A DNA stretch of 51,371 nucleotides from CAVVWJ01 sp965652025 (lineage in GTDB: Bacteria; Gemmatimonadota; Gemmatimonadetes; Gemmatimonadales; GWC2-71-9), in NCBI GenBank assembly GCA_965652025.1, contig CBFGTM010000025.1:1-51371 (forward strand), given 5' to 3'. A program made the position numbers and the translations under genes. Under the pieces are notes generated by a model. That model made no database searches. It was not told the DNA's origin and was given only the letters and a program-made list of their open reading frames with translations. This document shows, piece by piece, positions 1 to 7,786 of this stretch. Every line of letters begins with the position of its first letter. Within the stretch, counting starts at the first letter, position 1.

Positions 1-51
1 ACCAGCTGCAGGTCTGCCGCAGTCAGGCGGCCCCGCGTATTTGCACGGATC

Positions 52-2049
52 ATGAACAACTCTCCATCGACTAGACTTTCGCCCGGCACCGAAGGGTCCT
101 CGTCACCCGAGGACCTGCTACTGGTTCGGCGCCTGACCGCCTTTGGCCAGGAGGTGGCGGGCACTCTTCGCCGCGCCTCGGTCATCGACCTTCTGGTGCG
201 TCACGTCCGCGAATGCTTGACGCCCAGCGAGATAGCGGTTGCCCTGTTCCAGCAAGCCGAGACCATCGACTTCGTACTGAACTGGCCTCCCGGCCGGTCC
301 AATCCGCGGCCCCTGCTCGAGCTGGCGAGCCGGCGGGGCGCCCTACTGATTCACGATGGCCTGGAGGCGTTGCTCCGGGATGCCGGCCTCACCCCACCTT
401 CTCTGACGGCGGGGAGCTGGATGATTGCACCCTTTGTCGCTAAGAACAGAGTAACCGGGGCCATTGCCGTGCGCGGTGAGGCAGGTCGCTTCCGCTCCGC
501 GGATCTGGTTCTGCTCGAGGGGCTGGTATCTCAGGCCAGCATCGCCCTCGAGAGCGCCCGGCTGATCGACCTGCATGATGACGGAAGGCGGACCTGGCAG
601 GAAGTGGTCGACGCCATTCCGCCGGCGCTCTGCATTGTCGATCGCAGCGGTGCTATCCGCCGCGCCAACCGCGCTTTTGCCGATCTGGTCAATGCCCCAC
701 CCGCCAGCCTGATCGGCCGCCCCTGGCAGGCTTTCGTACCCCCGGAATGGTCCACCGATCTCCAGCGTGCTCTCGATCAGCAAGGAGCGGGCCGGGAGGT
801 CGAACTGCGCACCAACGAACGCACCTATGCTGTTACTGCTGTGCCAATTAGCAGCACGGATCGATCCGCGGTGGTCCTGCTCTTCGACGACCAGACCGAG
901 CGCCGGCGGTTGCAGGACCAACTGATCCAATCGGAGAAGATGTCGGCCATCGGGCAGCTGATTGCAGGCATTGCGCATGACCTGAATAACCCGTTGGCGT
1001 CAGTAGTGGGCTTTGCCGATTTCCTGACGGAAGTACCCAATGTCCCCCCCGGCATTCGTGAGCCACTGAGTGTGGTCCGGGAGGAAGCCGAGCGGGCCTC
1101 GAGCATCGTGCGCAATCTGCTGGGCTTTGCCCGAAAGCAGGATCATCAACGCCGGCCCACGGCGCTCAAGCCGCTGCTCGACGCCACCTTCGTGCTCCTG
1201 CGCAACCAGCTCATGGCGCAGCGGGTCACCGCTCAGGTAGAGATCGAGCCTGACCTGCCAATGCCGGACATCGATCCGAACCAGATTCAGCAGGTCTTCG
1301 TCAATCTCATCAACAACGCCGCCCAGGCCATCGCTTCGACCGGACGTCCGGGCAACATCCTGGTTCGGGCGCGCCGCTGGCTCGACGGAGTAGCCATCGA
1401 GGTGATCGACGATGGGCCCGGCATGTCCGAGGCGCTCGCCACCCAGGTGTTCGAGCCGTTCTTTACCACCAAGGCGGAGGGAGAGGGCACTGGCCTCGGA
1501 CTCTCCATCAGCCAGGGCATCGTGAAGGAGCACGGCGGCCGGATCATGCTGGCCACCGAGGAGGGCCGCGGCTCCACCTTCACGGTCCAGCTCCCTCTGT
1601 CGACCCGCGCGCCCGCCCCTCCGGTTCATGTCGGTGCGGGAGCCCCCACCCGGAGATTGCGGGTGCTGGTGGTGGACGACGAACCCCACATCCTGCATTA
1701 CATGCGGGCAACACTGGAGGCTTGGGGCCACATTCCGATCGAAGCGAGCGGCGGCGAGGAAGCGCTGGCGCTGGCTGCCCGGCAGGAATTCGACCTCATC
1801 ATCTCAGATTTACGGATGCCTCGGTTTGGCGGCCGGGAGTTTTACGAGGAGCTGGCGCGAAGGAATCCGGAGATGGCCTCCCGCCTCGTCTTTAGCACCG
1901 GTGATACGGTGCGGGGCGATACCCTGGCCTTTCTCGAGACCCTGGACCGTCCCTACCTCCATAAGCCGTTCAGTCTGTCGGAGCTACGGACCCTGCTGGC
2001 TGAGGTAGCGCGTGAGAGCGGATCCGAAGTCATGCTTCCGGGGACCTGA
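52..2049 (+). CDS. Hybrid sensor histidine kinase (GAF-PAS-HisKA-HATPase-REC)
   Basis: A 665-residue cytoplasmic two-component hybrid kinase with no obvious membrane segment. A GAF-like region spans about residues 30-170 and a PAS domain about 185-285. The HisKA motif HDLNNPL puts the phospho-acceptor at His309. The ATPase domain shows an N box (NLINNAAQAI, about 418), DDGPGMS (about 453) and GTGLGLSI (about 480). A C-terminal receiver domain (about 541-655) has the conserved acidic pair in VVDDEP and phospho-acceptor Asp586 in SDLRMP. The signal is unknown; GAF and PAS suggest a soluble ligand or cofactor. The stop codon overlaps the proposed start of the next glycosyltransferase, so it is the first visible gene of an operon of envelope or glycan genes. 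No separate response regulator lies nearby. The first 51 bases of the window hold no gene I can support. Confidence 0.93.
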   Translation: MNNSPSTRLSPGTEGSSSPEDLLLVRRLTAFGQEVAGTLRRASVIDLLVRHVRECLTPSEIAVALFQQAETIDFVLNWPPGRSNPRPLLELASRRGALLIHDGLEALLRDAGLTPPSLTAGSWMIAPFVAKNRVTGAIAVRGEAGRFRSADLVLLEGLVSQASIALESARLIDLHDDGRRTWQEVVDAIPPALCIVDRSGAIRRANRAFADLVNAPPASLIGRPWQAFVPPEWSTDLQRALDQQGAGREVELRTNERTYAVTAVPISSTDRSAVVLLFDDQTERRRLQDQLIQSEKMSAIGQLIAGIAHDLNNPLASVVGFADFLTEVPNVPPGIREPLSVVREEAERASSIVRNLLGFARKQDHQRRPTALKPLLDATFVLLRNQLMAQRVTAQVEIEPDLPMPDIDPNQIQQVFVNLINNAAQAIASTGRPGNILVRARRWLDGVAIEVIDDGPGMSEALATQVFEPFFTTKAEGEGTGLGLSISQGIVKEHGGRIMLATEEGRGSTFTVQLPLSTRAPAPPVHVGAGAPTRRLRVLVVDDEPHILHYMRATLEAWGHIPIEASGGEEALALAARQEFDLIISDLRMPRFGGREFYEELARRNPEMASRLVFSTGDTVRGDTLAFLETLDRPYLHKPFSLSELRTLLAEVARESGSEVMLPGT

Positions 2050-3119
2050 TCGCGCCAGTCGTTCACGTCGCCTCGGGCCGAGAATGGCGCGGCGGGCAGC
2101 GGCAGGTCTGGCTGCTCACTCGTGAGTTGCACGGGCGAGGACTGGACCAGGTTGTTATCACGACGGCGGAGAGTGAGCTGGCCCGCCGTCTTACGGGCTC
2201 CGGCATCCGGGTAATCCCAGCAGCCTGGCGTGCCGGGCTCGATCCCAGGGTCATTCCGCAGATTCTCCGGCAGCTCCACCCTGGTTCCCTTCTTCACGCC
2301 CACGACGCCCACGCGCTGACGCTGACCGGTCTCGCCGGTTGGCTTACCGAATCTCCGGTCGTGGTGACGCGGCGGGTCATCTTCCCACTCCGACATCGCT
2401 TCTTCTGGAAACGAGCCTGCCGCATTATTGCCATCTCGACCGCCGTTCGGGACGCACTCATCCACGATGGCCTGGCTCCGGAACGACTGGTCGTGATCCC
2501 TTCCGCAGTCGATCCCCAAGCCGCGGACTCCACGGGCGTAGATCTACGGACACGTTTAGGAATTTCCCGGACAGGACAGCTAGCCGTGACCCTGGGTGCG
2601 TTGACCCCGGAAAAGGACCACCTAACGTTGATTTCGGCGGCTGCGCGGTTGGTCCGGGAATTGCCCGACCTCCACTGGATCATTGTCGGCGATGGCCCGC
2701 TGCGGCAGGCGCTGAAGCAGCAGATCCAGGACTCCGGGGTGGCAGAGCGGGTTCACCTCCTAGGAGCGATCGAGGATCCCCATCGGGCTCTCGCGGGGGC
2801 GGATTTGTTCGTGCTGAGCTCCATCAGTGAAGGCCTGGGGAGCTCGCTGTTGGCGGCGATGGCACGGGGGGTTCCAGTGGTTGCCACCCGGGTGGGCGGG
2901 ATCCCGGACATCCTGGGCCAAGGAGGCGGAGTGATGGTGAAACCCGGCGAGCCAGCCGAGCTGGCCAGTGCCGTCCGGCGGGTCCTCGGTGACGTCGACC
3001 TGCGGCAGCAGCTAGCCAGAAGAGGCCACGAGGAGCTGAGGAGATTCTCGCCCGCCGCCGTAGCAGAGCAGGTTCTGTCGGTTTATCGTTCCTGCGCTCA
3101 TTCTATTGACGGATCATGA
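2046..3119 (+). CDS. GT4-family glycosyltransferase (GT-B fold)
   Basis: A 357-residue retaining glycosyltransferase. The C-terminal half has the GT4 donor-site pattern: a GDGPLR loop, GAIEDPHRALAGADLF, then SISEGLGSSLLAAMARGVPV with the E-x7-type donor motif. The first TTG in this frame (2127) would cut off the start of the N-terminal Rossmann fold. The frame stays open upstream to 2016 and encodes VVHVASGREWRGGQ, the glycine-rich acceptor loop expected near a GT4 N-terminus. The best start there is CTG at 2046, in a CTGA overlap with the kinase stop. It overlaps the following GT2 gene by ATGA. The sugar and acceptor cannot be read from sequence; with GT2 and DUF3108 neighbours a role in an envelope or exported glycan is likely. 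The family is secure; the CTG start is inferred. Confidence 0.85.
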   Translation: MIAPVVHVASGREWRGGQRQVWLLTRELHGRGLDQVVITTAESELARRLTGSGIRVIPAAWRAGLDPRVIPQILRQLHPGSLLHAHDAHALTLTGLAGWLTESPVVVTRRVIFPLRHRFFWKRACRIIAISTAVRDALIHDGLAPERLVVIPSAVDPQAADSTGVDLRTRLGISRTGQLAVTLGALTPEKDHLTLISAAARLVRELPDLHWIIVGDGPLRQALKQQIQDSGVAERVHLLGAIEDPHRALAGADLFVLSSISEGLGSSLLAAMARGVPVVATRVGGIPDILGQGGGVMVKPGEPAELASAVRRVLGDVDLRQQLARRGHEELRRFSPAAVAEQVLSVYRSCAHSIDGS

Positions 3120-3916
3120 TTTACATCTGCATACCGAGTTATAACGAAGCTCCGACCATCGGGCTTCTGCTATGGAAAGTCCGACAGGTGTTCGCCGGGT
3201 TTCCCCGGGAGTACCAACTGCTGGTTCTGGACGATGCATCGAGCGACGCCACGGCCGAAGTGCTGGAGCGTTATACGCGGGTGCTTCCTCTGACGGTCAC
3301 GCGTCATCGGCAGCGGCTGGGGTATGCGGCCAGCATCGAAGACCTGCTCCGGCAGGCGGTGGAGCGAACCGACCGCCCCAAGCGGGATGCGGCGGTGCTT
3401 ATGCACGCCGACTTCGCCCACAGCCCGAGTTTCATCCCGGACTTGGTGCGTCGGATCGAAAGTGGCGCCGATATAGTTGTGGCCGAGGCCCGACTGGAGG
3501 GGGAACCGTCCCGAACCAGACGACTGATCCGGCGGCTGGCGCCAGTACTACTGCGGGGTGCCGTGACGGTGCCGGGCGTGTCCGATGTGGTCTCCGGGTT
3601 TGCCATTCTCCGGCTGGTGACCTTACGGAATGCCTTCCGAAGCGGGCCCCCGCCGCTGCTCACAACCGACGGCTGGGCCGCTAACGCGGAGCTTTACGAC
3701 CGCGCGTCTCGCCATGCCCGCCGGGTGGAAACCATCGCCGCTGTTGAGCGCCGGGACTTGCGGCAGCGCGCCAGCCGGACGGGCTCCTGGGACGCAGCCG
3801 TGATGGTCTGGCGCTCGCGCAGTCGACTGCGCCATTTGCCTCGGTACGAACACCTGCGCTCGCCGGGGACCGGGACGGAAAGAGCCAGCCAGCAGCCTGA
3901 GGTGGCGTCCTCATGA
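3116..3916 (+). CDS. GT2-family glycosyltransferase
   Basis: A 266-residue GT-A fold enzyme starting directly with the nucleotide-binding strand (IYICIPSYNEAPTIG). LVLDDASSD at about residues 38-45 supplies the first acidic motif and MHADFAHSP near 100 the metal-binding position. This arrangement resembles dolichyl- or polyprenyl-phosphate sugar transferases, but the protein has no C-terminal membrane helices, so the acceptor is open. The start ATG overlaps the stop of the GT4 gene and its own stop overlaps the DUF3108 start, both by ATGA, implying translational coupling. The C-terminal 40 residues are arginine-rich and probably poorly structured. Confidence 0.87.
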   Translation: MIYICIPSYNEAPTIGLLLWKVRQVFAGFPREYQLLVLDDASSDATAEVLERYTRVLPLTVTRHRQRLGYAASIEDLLRQAVERTDRPKRDAAVLMHADFAHSPSFIPDLVRRIESGADIVVAEARLEGEPSRTRRLIRRLAPVLLRGAVTVPGVSDVVSGFAILRLVTLRNAFRSGPPPLLTTDGWAANAELYDRASRHARRVETIAAVERRDLRQRASRTGSWDAAVMVWRSRSRLRHLPRYEHLRSPGTGTERASQQPEVASS

Positions 3917-4665
3917 CGGCGCTCGGTCTCGTCGTCGCGCTCGCCCTCCAAGCCTCGTCTGGCGCGGCCCCACCGGTTTCCTATCCCTTCGCCGTGGGAG
4001 AGAAGCTGTCCTACAGCGCCAAGCTGGGCATGTTGACGCTCGGCTCGGGGACGCTGGAGGTGGCCTCGATCGATACGGTCCGGGGCGTGGAGAGCTTCCG
4101 GCTGCGGTTTCGGCTCCAGGGCAAGACCATGTTCTACTCCCTGGATGACGTCTTGGAATCCTGGATCGGAACTGCAGACTTCAATTCCCGCCGCTTCGTC
4201 CAGGACTTCGTGGAGAACGAGAGGACAACCAAGCGGCACTACGAGATCTACCCTGATTCCGGCTTCTATCGCGAGCATGGCAAGGAGGCTACCCGGGAGA
4301 CTCCAGCCGATCCTCTGGATGATGCAGCGTTCTTCTACTTTGTTCGGGTGACGCCGCTCGAAGTTGGCAAGAAGTACACCTACGACCGGTACTTTCGGAA
4401 GGACAAGAATCCGGTCACCATCGAAGTCGTGAAGCGCGAGAAGATGGAACTGCCGGATGGCAGCAAGGTGCAGTGCCTGGTGCTCCACCCGACGATCGAC
4501 ACCAAGGGCCTCTTCTCCAAGCGGTCCGAGACCCGGATCTGGCTCACTGATGACGCCCGGCGCCTGCCGGTACAGATTCGGACCAAGTTCCCCTTCGGCA
4601 CCATCACACTGCGGCTCAAGAACATGGTTTTCCCCGGGACAACCGAATCAGCCATGAGCCACTGA
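3913..4665 (+). CDS. DUF3108 domain exported protein
   Basis: A 250-residue protein with a short hydrophobic N-terminus (MTALGLVVALALQASSGAA) that reads as a signal peptide, followed by the DUF3108 pattern: YPFAVGEKLSYSAKLGMLTLGSGTLEV, then a long beta-rich body with RRFVQDFVEN and a closing segment on conversion to IWLTDDARRLPVQI. Members are predicted periplasmic beta-sandwich proteins of unknown function. It is coupled by ATGA to the glycosyltransferase before it and separated by only 2 bases from the next gene. The context suggests work on an envelope polymer, but nothing in the sequence shows a catalytic site. Confidence 0.85.
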   Translation: MTALGLVVALALQASSGAAPPVSYPFAVGEKLSYSAKLGMLTLGSGTLEVASIDTVRGVESFRLRFRLQGKTMFYSLDDVLESWIGTADFNSRRFVQDFVENERTTKRHYEIYPDSGFYREHGKEATRETPADPLDDAAFFYFVRVTPLEVGKKYTYDRYFRKDKNPVTIEVVKREKMELPDGSKVQCLVLHPTIDTKGLFSKRSETRIWLTDDARRLPVQIRTKFPFGTITLRLKNMVFPGTTESAMSH

Positions 4666-4667
4666 GG

Positions 4668-5669
4668 GTGCGGTACCGGGAGGCCGACCTCTCGCGAGTG
4701 ACGACGGTGCCCGTCTCCGCGCGCCGAAACAAGGTTGATCCCGGCATCCTGGCCTCGCCTCCCGGAGACGACCGTTCCCTGGCCGCGTTTCTCGACAGCT
4801 TGCCCAACCTCCTCGCGGCCCGTGATTTCCGGTTGATCATCGAAGCCGTCTCCCAGGCGGCACTGAAGCATCGTGGCGTGATCCTCCTGCTCGGAGGGCA
4901 CGTCATAAAAGTGGGGCTCGGCCCGCTGATTCGGAGATGGTTGGAGGGGGGGATCGTCACTCACATCGCACTCAACGGGGCGGCCGCCATCCACGATTTT
5001 GAGCTGGCCGCCTTCGGTGGAACCAGTGAGGACGTGGAGACTGGGCTGGCCGACGGCAGCTTCGGGATGGCTGAAGAAACCGGAGCCGAAATGAACTCGG
5101 CCATCATAGCCGCCGCGCGCGGAAGCCAGGGAATGGGCGAGGGTCTGGCCCAGGCGCTGGCCTCTCGCCGGCAAGCCCCCGGGGCCGATGCATCGATCCT
5201 GCTAGCCGCCCTCCAACATGAGATCCCCCTCACGGTTCATCCAGCGATCGGGGCCGAGATCATTCACCAGCATCCCGCTGCCGACGGGGCGGCGATTGGG
5301 GCTACCGGACAGCGGGATTTCCGCCGGTTGGCCGGATCCATTCCCGATCTGGATCAGGGCGGGGTGGTGCTGAATTGGGGCAGCGCAGTGCTGATGCCGG
5401 AGATTTTCCTCAAGGCCTTAACGGTGGCTCGAAACACCGGAGGTGGGCGCCCCACTCATTTCACGGCGGCCGATTTCGACATGCAGCGCCACTACCGGCC
5501 TCGGGTGAACGTAGTCCAGCGCCCCACCCAGGCCGGGGGCACCGGTTTGCTCTTCACCGGGCATCACGAAATTCTGCTGCCGCTGCTGATGTGGGGAGTG
5601 TTGGAGCGGATGGAGGAGAGTCGTCAGTCCCCGGTCGCCAGTCGCCGGTCCCGTCACACCAGCGATTAA
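4668..5669 (+). CDS. Conserved protein of unknown function, possibly Rossmann-like
   Basis: A 333-residue soluble protein starting at GTG 4668, two bases after the DUF3108 stop. I do not recognise a named family with certainty. The middle contains well-ordered glycine-rich motifs: ILLLGGHVIKVGLGPLI (about 72-88), THIALNGAAAIHDFELA (about 100-116), GGTSEDVETGLADGSFGMAEE and, late, RPTHFTAADFDM and LLFTGHHEILLPLL. The alternation of hydrophobic strands and Gly/Asp loops looks like a nucleotide- or cofactor-binding fold; a distant relation to the deoxyhypusine synthase fold crossed my mind but the active-site motifs were not seen. The last residues (SRQSPVASRRSRHTSD) are encoded by an intergenic repeat and are probably not part of the fold. 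Placement in the glycosyltransferase operon is the best hint to function. Confidence 0.75.
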   Translation: MRYREADLSRVTTVPVSARRNKVDPGILASPPGDDRSLAAFLDSLPNLLAARDFRLIIEAVSQAALKHRGVILLLGGHVIKVGLGPLIRRWLEGGIVTHIALNGAAAIHDFELAAFGGTSEDVETGLADGSFGMAEETGAEMNSAIIAAARGSQGMGEGLAQALASRRQAPGADASILLAALQHEIPLTVHPAIGAEIIHQHPAADGAAIGATGQRDFRRLAGSIPDLDQGGVVLNWGSAVLMPEIFLKALTVARNTGGGRPTHFTAADFDMQRHYRPRVNVVQRPTQAGGTGLLFTGHHEILLPLLMWGVLERMEESRQSPVASRRSRHTSD

Positions 5670-5692
5670 GCGTTACCGGGGCCGGGCGACTG
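5639..5692. terminator. Inverted-repeat terminator-like element at a convergent gene end
   Basis: CAGTCGCCGGTCCC at 5639-5652 is matched by its reverse complement, with one mismatch and one extra base, at 5678-5692. The left arm lies inside the last codons of the 4668-5669 gene and is preceded by a near copy (CAGTCCCCGGTCGC). The hairpin sits between that gene and the minus-strand gene ending at 5712, so it may stop transcription from both sides. There is no clear T tract, so Rho-independent action is uncertain. Confidence 0.5.
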
Positions 5693-5711
5693 ACCACTGG
5701 TGACTCGAATC

Positions 5712-5918
5712 TCAATGCCCCGCGATCATCTCCCTGACTCTCGCGGCCGTCTCCGGGGCAAGAACCTTCAGGACCAGGTAGATCAGAAAGCCCATGAACG
5801 CCAGCCAGAGCACCGCACCCAACAGCCCCAAGACCAGGCCGAAGAGTCCAAACAGCAGCTTCAGCACGAACACTGCGACAATGGCAAAGAGGGCGAATCC
5901 GATCAGGTTCCGCAGCAT
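5712..5918 (-). CDS. Small hydrophobic membrane protein
   Basis: A 68-residue protein beginning MLRNLIGFALFAIVAVF. Two membrane segments are visible, about residues 4-30 and 34-52, with a short basic or polar tail ending IAGH. The start at 5918 is chosen over an in-frame ATG 51 bases upstream because GGAAGG lies about 10 bases before it. No domain is recognised. It stands alone on the minus strand between a convergent operon and the divergent thiO gene. Confidence 0.65.
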   Translation of the reverse strand: MLRNLIGFALFAIVAVFVLKLLFGLFGLVLGLLGAVLWLAFMGFLIYLVLKVLAPETAARVREMIAGH

Positions 5919-5988
5919 GTCAGCTTCCTTCCGAGAGTGGGTCATCGCGCAGTACGGCCTACGTTTCAAATAGTTTCATCCGATTGCC

Positions 5989-7104
5989 GTGCCGGCAAGG
6001 TTTGACGTCATAGTGGTGGGCGGCGGGGCGATCGGTACGGCCTGCGCCCGGGAGATCGGGCGGGGCGGTCGCCGTGTGGCCCTGATCGAGCCGGGTGACG
6101 AACGAGGGCAGGCATGGCGGGCCGCCGCCGGGATGCTGGCACCCCAGATCGAAGCCGATGGGACCGATCCTCTCCTGGCGCTCGGCCTTGCGGCGCGAGA
6201 TCACTACGATGGACTGGTGCCTGCTCTCGAGGAAAGCACCGGCATCGCGGTGGGTCTCTGGCGCGAGGGCATCGCCCGGGTGGCTACCGAGGCGGAGGAC
6301 GCAGTGGCGCTTCAAACGAAGGTGGCCTGGCAGCGGGAGCACGGATTGCGCACCGAGTGGCTGGAACCGGCTGACCTGCGCCGTCGCTGGCCCTGGCTCG
6401 GCCCTGCCCTCGGAGCGCTGTGGGCGCCGGACGATGGGGCCCTCGATCCGGGGCAGCTGGTTCGGGCCCTGCTGGCCGACGCGCAGCGATCGGAGGTCGT
6501 GGCGGTGGCCGACCGAGCTAACTCGGTGCGACGCCAGGGAGAGAAAGTCACCGGAGTGACCGGGGAGCGGGACAGCTATTCCGCTCCGGACGTGGTGATC
6601 GCTGCAGGAGCATGGTCGCCCCTGATCGAAGGCCTGCCGCGCACCCTTCCAGTCCAGCCGGTTCGAGGGCAGATGGCCGCGCTCCCGTGGCCCCCGAACG
6701 TGGCGCGGGCCATCGTGTACCATAGAGATGCCTATCTCCTGGCCCGGGGAGGCGAAGCCATCCTAGGCTCTACCATGGAATACGTCGGCTTCGACCCCCA
6801 AGTCACCCGCGACGGCGTGGCCCGCATCTTCTCCGCTACCATGGCACTGTGTCCCGGCCTGGTGAGAGCAAAGGTGCGGCGGACCTGGGCTGGACTCCGC
6901 CCGGTCACTCCGGACGGACTGCCGGTGATTGGAGCTGACCCGGCGCTGCAGGGACTGTGGTACGCAACCGGACATGGGAGAAATGGGATTCTGCTGGCAG
7001 GGCTTACCGGACTGCTGATGGCCCAGTTGCTCAGCGGGGATCAACCGGCCCACGACCTGCGTCGGTTCGCGCCCGATCGCTTCGACATTAACCCTTCGGC
7101 TTGA
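5989..7104 (+). CDS. thiO: Glycine oxidase ThiO-type FAD-dependent oxidoreductase
   Basis: A 371-residue flavoenzyme of the D-amino-acid/glycine oxidase family. The N-terminus carries the FAD dinucleotide motif VVGGGAIGTACA (about 9-20), then the family's substrate-domain order: AAGMLAPQIEADG, ALDPGQLVRAL, VRGQMAALP, LLARGGEAILGSTME and the C-terminal FAD motif RPVTPDGLPVIGADP with ATGHGRNGILLAGLTG. ThiO oxidises glycine to the iminoacetate used for the thiazole ring of thiamine. Other thiamine genes are absent from the window, so a general amine oxidase remains possible. The start is GTG at 5989; no strong ribosome site precedes it. Its last 17 bases overlap the convergent cupredoxin-like gene. 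Confidence 0.85.
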   Translation: MPARFDVIVVGGGAIGTACAREIGRGGRRVALIEPGDERGQAWRAAAGMLAPQIEADGTDPLLALGLAARDHYDGLVPALEESTGIAVGLWREGIARVATEAEDAVALQTKVAWQREHGLRTEWLEPADLRRRWPWLGPALGALWAPDDGALDPGQLVRALLADAQRSEVVAVADRANSVRRQGEKVTGVTGERDSYSAPDVVIAAGAWSPLIEGLPRTLPVQPVRGQMAALPWPPNVARAIVYHRDAYLLARGGEAILGSTMEYVGFDPQVTRDGVARIFSATMALCPGLVRAKVRRTWAGLRPVTPDGLPVIGADPALQGLWYATGHGRNGILLAGLTGLLMAQLLSGDQPAHDLRRFAPDRFDINPSA

Positions 7105-7693
7105 GCTGCACCCGGGCAATCCGGGCTTCAGGATCCACCCGCAGCTCGAGCCACTCTCCTCCGACAGCATGACTGGGCACGCCGCAGAGGAGCCAGTACC
7201 ATCCGGCCTCGTCTGCTTCGAAGGTGGTCTGATCGGTTTGGCCCGGGGCAAGGCCCTCGGTGGCCGATCGGGTCATCGCGTTACTGAAGGCCGGCCGGCC
7301 TCCCTCCAGCGGGATTTTCTCCCGCTGCACCATCACCACCAGGCTATGGGGCGAAGACGAATCCGCGTTGCGCCAGTTCCAGCGGACGGTCCAACCGCGT
7401 GGGACGACCACTTGTGCCTGGCCGGCGCGATATCCGTTGATCAGCGCGGAGGGAGTACCGGCTGGACGGGTCACTTCGAGGGTCAGCGTGGCGGTCTTGG
7501 TCGCGCTGTCGGCGACCAGCCAGCCCAATGAATCCGCCGAGGTTGCCGGCGAAGTTGCAGCAGGAGCGGCTGGGGGATCCGCAGCTGGAGTTGCTGCTGA
7601 GTTACTTTGCCCGCTCCCGGCACAGCCCAGTGCCAGGACTGATGTTCGCAGCAACGCGGCGACGCTTTTCAAGTGTCTGTGCATTCGGGTCAT
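7088..7693 (-). CDS. Sulfocyanin-like cupredoxin lipoprotein
   Basis: A 201-residue exported protein. The N-terminus is basic and hydrophobic, ending ALGC with Cys24 as likely lipidation site, then an Ala/Pro/Ser-rich linker of about 30 residues. The C-terminal domain is a single beta-sandwich resembling sulfocyanins: SPHSLVVM (His116) and WYWLLCGVPSHAVGGEW, giving Cys170 and His175. The usual axial Met of the loop is replaced by Glu180. Sulfocyanins are blue-copper electron carriers; the seen Cys and two His are consistent with copper binding. Starts at 7693 or 7684 are both possible; AGAGGA lies just upstream of the first. It overlaps the 3' end of thiO and is divergent from the OFA transporter. 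Confidence 0.72.
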   Translation of the reverse strand: MTRMHRHLKSVAALLRTSVLALGCAGSGQSNSAATPAADPPAAPAATSPATSADSLGWLVADSATKTATLTLEVTRPAGTPSALINGYRAGQAQVVVPRGWTVRWNWRNADSSSPHSLVVMVQREKIPLEGGRPAFSNAMTRSATEGLAPGQTDQTTFEADEAGWYWLLCGVPSHAVGGEWLELRVDPEARIARVQLKPKG

Positions 7694-7786
7694 CGTTCCT
7701 CTGGCACTGGCCCCTTGCTCTCGGTACCTTGGGTACCCTCATCGTCTCATGCTCCCCAGCAGTAACCTAATTGCAGGAGACTCGCG

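Noticed and set aside
4668..5669. Deoxyhypusine synthase
   Set aside because: Some glycine-rich motifs recall the fold, but the active-site lysine region was not found, so no enzyme name is assigned.
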